64,000 bases of DNA from positions 35,817 through 99,816 of the forward strand of contig JAOAIX010000006.1 in assembly GCA_026414485.1 (NCBI GenBank), read 5' to 3'. The stretch is from Candidatus Bathyarchaeota archaeon. Its GTDB lineage: Archaea > Thermoproteota > Bathyarchaeia > Bathyarchaeales > Bathycorpusculaceae. The translations under genes and the position numbers were made by a program. Shown here one piece after another: positions 60,334-64,000 of this stretch; position 1 is the first letter of the stretch; the number at the start of each line of letters is the position of its first letter. The notes under the pieces were generated by a model. That model was given only the letters and a program-made list of their open reading frames with translations, had not been told where the DNA came from and made no database searches.

Positions 60334-60669
60334 CTACTTTTTCCAGATTTTATTCAGAATCTCCTCAAAGACGTCATAGTTGTCTTCAACAGTCTGCGAT
60401 AGAAAATATGTGGAGCCATAATTGTCGCCAACTGAGGTGACAATTCGATTTTTTTCCAAAACTTCCAGATGGTAACGAACTGTTTTATAGTCCAGCTTAA
60501 GTCCATTAGCTAGCTGGTTTGCATTTTGCGGAGTCTCATGTATCGCTTTAATTATCTGCGCACGGGTTAAACCGCCTCTTGTACCTGCAATTAACCATCC
60601 AAGCAGATACTTCAACGGGCGAGCGCTCGTTGACATGTACTCCGCTCCATAGGAGATTCTTTGTTTCAC
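60334..60669 (-). CDS. Winged-helix (ArsR-like) transcriptional regulator
   Basis: A 111-residue protein, possibly starting at Met12 (60636). GLTRAQIIKAIHETPQNANQ and LKLDYKTVRYHLEVLEKNRI form a winged helix-turn-helix of the archaeal ArsR-like type, followed by a short C-terminal helix. It has no CVC metal motif. It is divergent from the MacB-like ABC exporter; the region between carries a strong inverted repeat (60722-60751), the obvious candidate binding site. Confidence 0.82.
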   Translation of the reverse strand: MKQRISYGAEYMSTSARPLKYLLGWLIAGTRGGLTRAQIIKAIHETPQNANQLANGLKLDYKTVRYHLEVLEKNRIVTSVGDNYGSTYFLSQTVEDNYDVFEEILNKIWKK

Positions 60670-60697
60670 CTATTCCAAATACCGTAATAAGCTTGTT

Positions 60698-60751
60698 CCC
60701 AAATTGACTGAATCTGATCGAACCCAAATTTGATTAGGGAAAAATTTGGGT
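60698..60751. promoter_or_regulatory. Operator-like CCCAAATTT repeats before the ABC exporter
   Basis: ACCCAAATTT (60722-60731) and its exact reverse complement AAATTTGGGT (60742-60751) form a 10-bp perfect inverted repeat with a 10-bp spacer, about one helical turn. A further half-site CCCAAATT lies at 60698-60705, 25 bp to the left. They lie between the winged-helix regulator gene and the exporter operon. Binding by that regulator is inferred. Confidence 0.6.
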
Positions 60752-61011
60752 ATAATTCTGAAAAATCATTTTATAATAACTTCCTTCCCTCTCAAAGTAG
60801 AATGTAAACATAAACACCCTCTCTCGAAAACTTGTCAGTTCAGGGCGGAAAAGTCTTCCTTCTTTTCTTTGCTCTGAATTGACGAGAACCAAAAAAATAA
60901 CCACAAAAAGGTAAGATTAAAAATGAGTAAGACCAGTCATCATCAAACATCAAGACGATTAAACCCAAAAAACGTGTTATCTCTTTTTCAAAAACCAAGG
61001 TTGTGTAATAT
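60752..61011. other. Leader region of the ABC exporter operon
   Basis: About 260 bases between the operator-like repeats and the permease start. A TATA-like ATTTTATAATAAC lies at 60768-60780. The rest is AT-rich and pyrimidine-tract-bearing, and it includes a 33-codon open frame from 60923 that ends just inside the permease gene. Confidence 0.4.
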
Positions 61012-61024
61012 ATGGGCGTTTTAA
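60923..61024 (+). CDS. Possible short leader ORF overlapping the permease start
   Basis: An ATG at 60923, preceded by AAAGGTAAG, opens a 33-residue frame, MSKTSHHQTSRRLNPKNVLS and 13 more residues, whose TAA at 61022-61024 lies ten bases after the permease ATG. This overlap would allow translational coupling. The peptide is basic and has no known motif. It may be chance. Confidence 0.25.
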   Translation: MSKTSHHQTSRRLNPKNVLSLFQKPRLCNIWAF

Positions 61025-62439
61025 GTAGAGCTTACCGAAATATTTCAAGACGGAAAATCCGTGCGCTACTTGTTATTTTAGCCTTGAGTTTTTCGATGTC
61101 AATTCTAATTTCCATACCTGCCGGCATAACTGCAAATCAAACTGCTACTCAAAACTTGACTGTAAACTTAAGCGAAACAATTGCTAGAACAGAAGCTTCT
61201 ATTAATCAAGCTTTAACCCAAATTGAATGTAGTTTAACCCCCAGTTTTGAAGGTTTTGGTTTTTCCCCTCCTCCTAGCGGCAACTTTCAGCGCCCTGAAA
61301 ACATAGCAGACAATTTCATGCCGGGCCAATTTGGAGGCGGTCGAGTGCCTGGTCAGTTTGGAGGTGGTCCTTTTGGCGGAAGAGGAAACGTTGCTATGAA
61401 CGAAACTCTATACACAGATATCAAATCAATTTCAGGTGTAGCTGCGGTTGTTCCAATTCTGGAGGTTTCTCAAGGAGAAAACCAAACAATCGAGATGTTC
61501 GGAAGAAGTTTTACCCGTATGGTTCCAAATTACATAATTGAAGGTATTCCCCTAACTTCTCTTGTTGACAGCTACCCTATCCTCCCAACGAACATCACAG
61601 CTGGCAGAAACTTGCAGCCAGGTGATAGTGGGGTTGTTCTTTTAAGCGAAAATAACACGCGGTTTTTTAACGCAGGTGTAGGCGATAAAATCGAAATTTT
61701 AGGACAAACTTTTGAAGTAGTCGGGGTATATGGATCGACTGGCGTTTCAGATGTTATGACCCTCTATATGAACCTCACTGACGCCCAAACAGTAACCAAC
61801 AACGTGGGGTACATAACTAGCCTCTTAGTTTTCACCAACGATAGCAGTAGCGTTTCTGATGTTGCTGCTGCTTTAAATTCTTTGCATCCAGAACTTAACG
61901 TAGTTACTGCTCAGCAACGTCTGGACCAACTAAACGATATGCGCGAGCGTTACACTGCTGAGCTTCAAAATGCCCAGACAACTCTAAGCCAAACACAAGC
62001 TACTGCCCTCCAAGAAATTGTTGTTGTAGTGGCTGCTACCAGCTTGATTGTCTTATTTGTAATGTTGTATACTGTGCGTGAACGGACAAAAGAGATTGGT
62101 ACTCTCAAAGCCATTGGTTTTAGTAACAGAAACATTTTGAGTCAATTCGTTCTTGAAGGCATTATGCTAAGCGCCGTAGCCGGTGTAGTTGGAATTGCAA
62201 TAGGCACAATAGCAGCGCCGTTCATCTCGTCTATTTTAATTCCAACTGTAAACCCCATAGGCAATGTAGTACTCAGAGTTGGTACAGGTATTACTCCAGC
62301 AGTCAACGTCGTTACTGTAGACCCTCAGCTTATGTTGATGACGTTTGGTGCATCTATCCTGTTAGGTATGCTAGGCAGTCTTTACCCTGCTTGGCGTGCA
62401 TCAAAAATAAGACCTGCGGAGGCGATGAGATATGAGTGA
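61012..62439 (+). CDS. MacB/FtsX-type ABC transporter permease
   Basis: A 475-residue permease. It has an N-terminal helix (RALLVILALSFSMSILISIP), a large extracytoplasmic MacB-like periplasmic-core domain (~40-330) and three C-terminal helices with VRERTKEIGTLKAIGFSNRN and the final LGSLYPAWRASKIRPAEAMR, the signatures of the FtsX/MacB superfamily. Such systems move lipoproteins, peptides or drugs outward by mechanotransmission. Odd here is a Gly/Pro/Phe-rich insert with two GQFGGG units near residues 103-122. It overlaps the ATPase gene by eight bases. Confidence 0.92.
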   Translation: MGVLSRAYRNISRRKIRALLVILALSFSMSILISIPAGITANQTATQNLTVNLSETIARTEASINQALTQIECSLTPSFEGFGFSPPPSGNFQRPENIADNFMPGQFGGGRVPGQFGGGPFGGRGNVAMNETLYTDIKSISGVAAVVPILEVSQGENQTIEMFGRSFTRMVPNYIIEGIPLTSLVDSYPILPTNITAGRNLQPGDSGVVLLSENNTRFFNAGVGDKIEILGQTFEVVGVYGSTGVSDVMTLYMNLTDAQTVTNNVGYITSLLVFTNDSSSVSDVAAALNSLHPELNVVTAQQRLDQLNDMRERYTAELQNAQTTLSQTQATALQEIVVVVAATSLIVLFVMLYTVRERTKEIGTLKAIGFSNRNILSQFVLEGIMLSAVAGVVGIAIGTIAAPFISSILIPTVNPIGNVVLRVGTGITPAVNVVTVDPQLMLMTFGASILLGMLGSLYPAWRASKIRPAEAMRYE

Positions 62440-63262
62440 GACAGTTTTGAAAGTTGAAGGTGTAACAAAAGTGTACACCCTTGGGAAACGCAACGTCCAT
62501 GCTCTTTCAAACCTTAATTTACAAGTTAAAAAAGGCGAGTTCGTGGCAATCATGGGTCCATCAGGTTCAGGAAAGACCACTTTGTTGAATATATTGGGCT
62601 GCATTGACAAACCAACGAGTGGTAAAGTGATCTTGGACAATGTGGGTGTTGCAGACTTGCCAGAGGCTGAACTCTATAAAATTCGAAGAAACAAAATTGG
62701 TTTTGTGTTTCAAAGTTTCAACCTGCTTCCCTATTTGAATGCCCGAGAAAATGTTGAGCTACCTATGGAAAACAATGGAAAATCAAAGAATGAACGACAA
62801 AGCAAGGCTAAAGAATTACTGGCTATGGTTGGCTTATCAGGAAGAGAAGAACATCGTCCTCAGAGACTAAGTGCCGGCGAGCAACAGAGAGTTGCCATTG
62901 CACGCGCCTTAGCAAATGACCCTGCTATTATTTTGGCTGATGAACCTACAGGAAACTTGGATAATAAAAATAAACAAGAAATTGTAAAACTGCTTGCAAA
63001 CCTAAATCTTACTCAAGGGACCACCATAATTTTGGTTACCCATGACGGTCAAGTAGCTTCACGCACTGAGCGGATACTTTTCCTAAGCGATGGAAAAATA
63101 ACGCGGGAAAAGAATGGTCTTCATTTGGCAAATAAATTGATGTGTCCCAACTGTGGAAACAAACTGCCGACCACCGAAGCGAAATGTCCAAACTGTGGTT
63201 CTATTTCAAACATAAAAGAACCGTCTAATTCACTATTTGAAGAGGAGGTAGCTGAAGACTAA
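62432..63262 (+). CDS. LolD/MacB-type ABC ATPase with C-terminal zinc ribbon
   Basis: A 276-residue protein. Residues ~1-228 are a standard MacB/LolD ATPase: Walker [10 protein letters not shown] at 42-50, Q-loop [14 protein letters not shown], signature [16 protein letters not shown] at 145-160 and Walker [13 protein letters not shown]. Beyond it, residues ~238-256 add a zinc ribbon, CPNCGNKL and KCPNCGSI (two CxxC pairs), and an acidic tail. LolD ATPases normally end near 230. It overlaps the permease and shares one base with the HtrA start. Confidence 0.94.
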   Translation: MSETVLKVEGVTKVYTLGKRNVHALSNLNLQVKKGEFVAIMGPSGSGKTTLLNILGCIDKPTSGKVILDNVGVADLPEAELYKIRRNKIGFVFQSFNLLPYLNARENVELPMENNGKSKNERQSKAKELLAMVGLSGREEHRPQRLSAGEQQRVAIARALANDPAIILADEPTGNLDNKNKQEIVKLLANLNLTQGTTIILVTHDGQVASRTERILFLSDGKITREKNGLHLANKLMCPNCGNKLPTTEAKCPNCGSISNIKEPSNSLFEEEVAED

Positions 63263-64000
63263 TGGAGTCATCTAACGTTCCCCAAACTCTTCCGCCTCCA
63301 CCTGTTAAAAGAAATCGTTTTTCCGCTGTACTTTTAATTAGTCTGCTTCTTGCTGGTTTAGTAGCAGGTGGAGTAATCGGTTCCTCGTTGAGCTACGTCT
63401 CGCTTAATGGGAAAATTGAGGACCTGAAAAATAGTCTGCAGGCGCAACTTAATAATTTACCCGCTCAAAACGTCACTTATGCATCTTACCCCAGCACTAC
63501 CTATATCATGGGTGAAAATGTTTCGCTTTCCCAACTGTACGACCAAATCAAAGATTCTGTAGTAGTGATTCACGGCTTAACTGTACAGTACGACATATTT
63601 CGCCGACCATACTACTCCGCAATTCAGGGTTCAGGTTTTGTCTACAACTTTGAGGGACAGATGGTAGTCATAACCAACAACCACGTAGTACAGGATGTGC
63701 AGAATATCAGTTTGACTTTCATAAACGGCAATGCTTACGGCGCCACAGTTTTGGGTGCTGATCCTTACGCTGATCTTGCGGTGCTCTCAACGGAAGCTCC
63801 TCCAAATGAACTAATTCCCTTGGAAATTGTTGATTCTTCAACTTTAAGTGTGGGGGACTCTTTGATTGCAGTTGGTGGTCCTTACGGTTTGGCTGGAACA
63901 ATGACTACAGGTATAGTTAGTGCTCTAGGCAGAACTATAAGTGAAGACCTATCCGGTGGCTACCCGATCGCAAACGTTATACCTGTCTCTTATACACATC
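63262..64000 (+). CDS. HtrA/DegP-like serine protease, membrane anchored (partial)
   Basis: A start shared with the ATPase stop (TAATG) opens a trypsin-fold protease cut by the window edge. A Pro-rich N-terminus precedes one membrane helix (~21-40), so the protease faces outside. Catalytic His141 (VITNNHVV) and Asp171 (DPYADLAVL) are present, then GDSLIAVGGPYGLAGTMTTG. The Ser-containing GNSGGP would come next. Native sequence stops at 63982; the last 18 bases are adapter, encoding a false VSYTH. Linked to the exporter, it may process or clear exported proteins. Confidence 0.9.
   Translation, partial: MESSNVPQTLPPPPVKRNRFSAVLLISLLLAGLVAGGVIGSSLSYVSLNGKIEDLKNSLQAQLNNLPAQNVTYASYPSTTYIMGENVSLSQLYDQIKDSVVVIHGLTVQYDIFRRPYYSAIQGSGFVYNFEGQMVVITNNHVVQDVQNISLTFINGNAYGATVLGADPYADLAVLSTEAPPNELIPLEIVDSSTLSVGDSLIAVGGPYGLAGTMTTGIVSALGRTISEDLSGGYPIANVIPVSYTH
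63983..64000 (+). other. Nextera transposase mosaic-end adapter (artefact)
   Basis: The last 18 bases are CTGTCTCTTATACACATC, identical to the first 18 of the 19-base Tn5/Nextera mosaic end used in sequencing libraries. It interrupts the htrA frame exactly where the family has IQTD/INPGNSGG. This is not genomic sequence. Confidence 0.97.

Noticed and set aside
1..64000. CRISPR arrays, insertion sequences or prophage
   Set aside because: No regularly spaced repeats, transposase or phage genes were seen anywhere in the window; the gene order is operonic and chromosomal.

Overview
The window is archaeal, most likely from a Bathyarchaeia-like (TACK) lineage. The evidence is a tetrahydromethanopterin C1 branch (fwdDBAC, mch and an MptN-like ligase) with no methyl-CoM reductase in view, ribosomal protein eL38 (present in TACK/Asgard archaea and eukaryotes, absent from Euryarchaeota), a CdvA-like coiled-coil protein, an archaeal-type ValRS, tRNA genes with encoded CCA, TATA-box promoters and frequent TTG/GTG starts. 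The assignment is inferred from gene content only. The last 18 bases are a Nextera transposase mosaic-end sequence, so the right edge is an assembly artefact inside an HtrA-type protease gene.

Layout. 1-9 kb: molybdopterin maturation (mobA fragment, fdhD), an Lrp regulator, peroxiredoxin, Rieske protein, then formylmethanofuran dehydrogenase fwdDBAC and methenyl-H4MPT cyclohydrolase. 8.5-16.5 kb: an orphan ECF-type S component, a coiled-coil protein, a MptN-like ATP-grasp ligase, a TPP-riboswitch operon (thiT plus a HypE-like AIR-synthase paralogue), valS and nadX. 16.6-36.7 kb: a tetrapyrrole island. It has cbiB-cobD, a tightly overlapping minus-strand operon (a domain-permuted CobQ-like protein, Met8-like dehydrogenase, hemB, hemL, hemC, sumT, hemD), a divergent plus-strand run (hemA, cbiX-cbiC fusion, cbiD, cbiE, cbiT, cbiL, cbiF, cbiG, cbiH) and the cobalt importer cbiMNQO, divergent from a winged-helix regulator.

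36.8-48.6 kb: DUF1385 membrane protein, tRNA-Lys, CdvA-like protein, a P2-type cation ATPase, acetate transporter satP with acetyl-CoA synthetase, MarC, eL38, a secreted C-terminally anchored protein and tRNA-Gly. 48.9-56.3 kb: a decayed histidine kinase followed by an arsenic/redox stress region: ACR3 exporter, two ArsR repressors, thioredoxin-like protein, dicluster ferredoxin, radical SAM/SPASM enzyme and OsmC. Five promoters here carry the same AT-rich palindrome. 56.4-64 kb: small conserved proteins, a DUF255 thioredoxin-domain protein, then a winged-helix regulator divergent from a MacB/LolD-like ABC exporter and an HtrA protease.

How it fits together. The fwd/mch/H4MPT genes make the methyl branch of an archaeal Wood-Ljungdahl pathway. 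Corrinoid made by the hem/cbi island with imported cobalt would serve its methyl transfer steps, and satP/acs links acetate to acetyl-CoA. The most unusual items are the domain-swapped CobQ-like protein at the head of the tetrapyrrole operon, the archaeal TPP riboswitch controlling thiT with a HypE-like enzyme of unknown function, the candidate ArsR regulon, and a perfect 10-bp inverted repeat between the last regulator and the ABC exporter.
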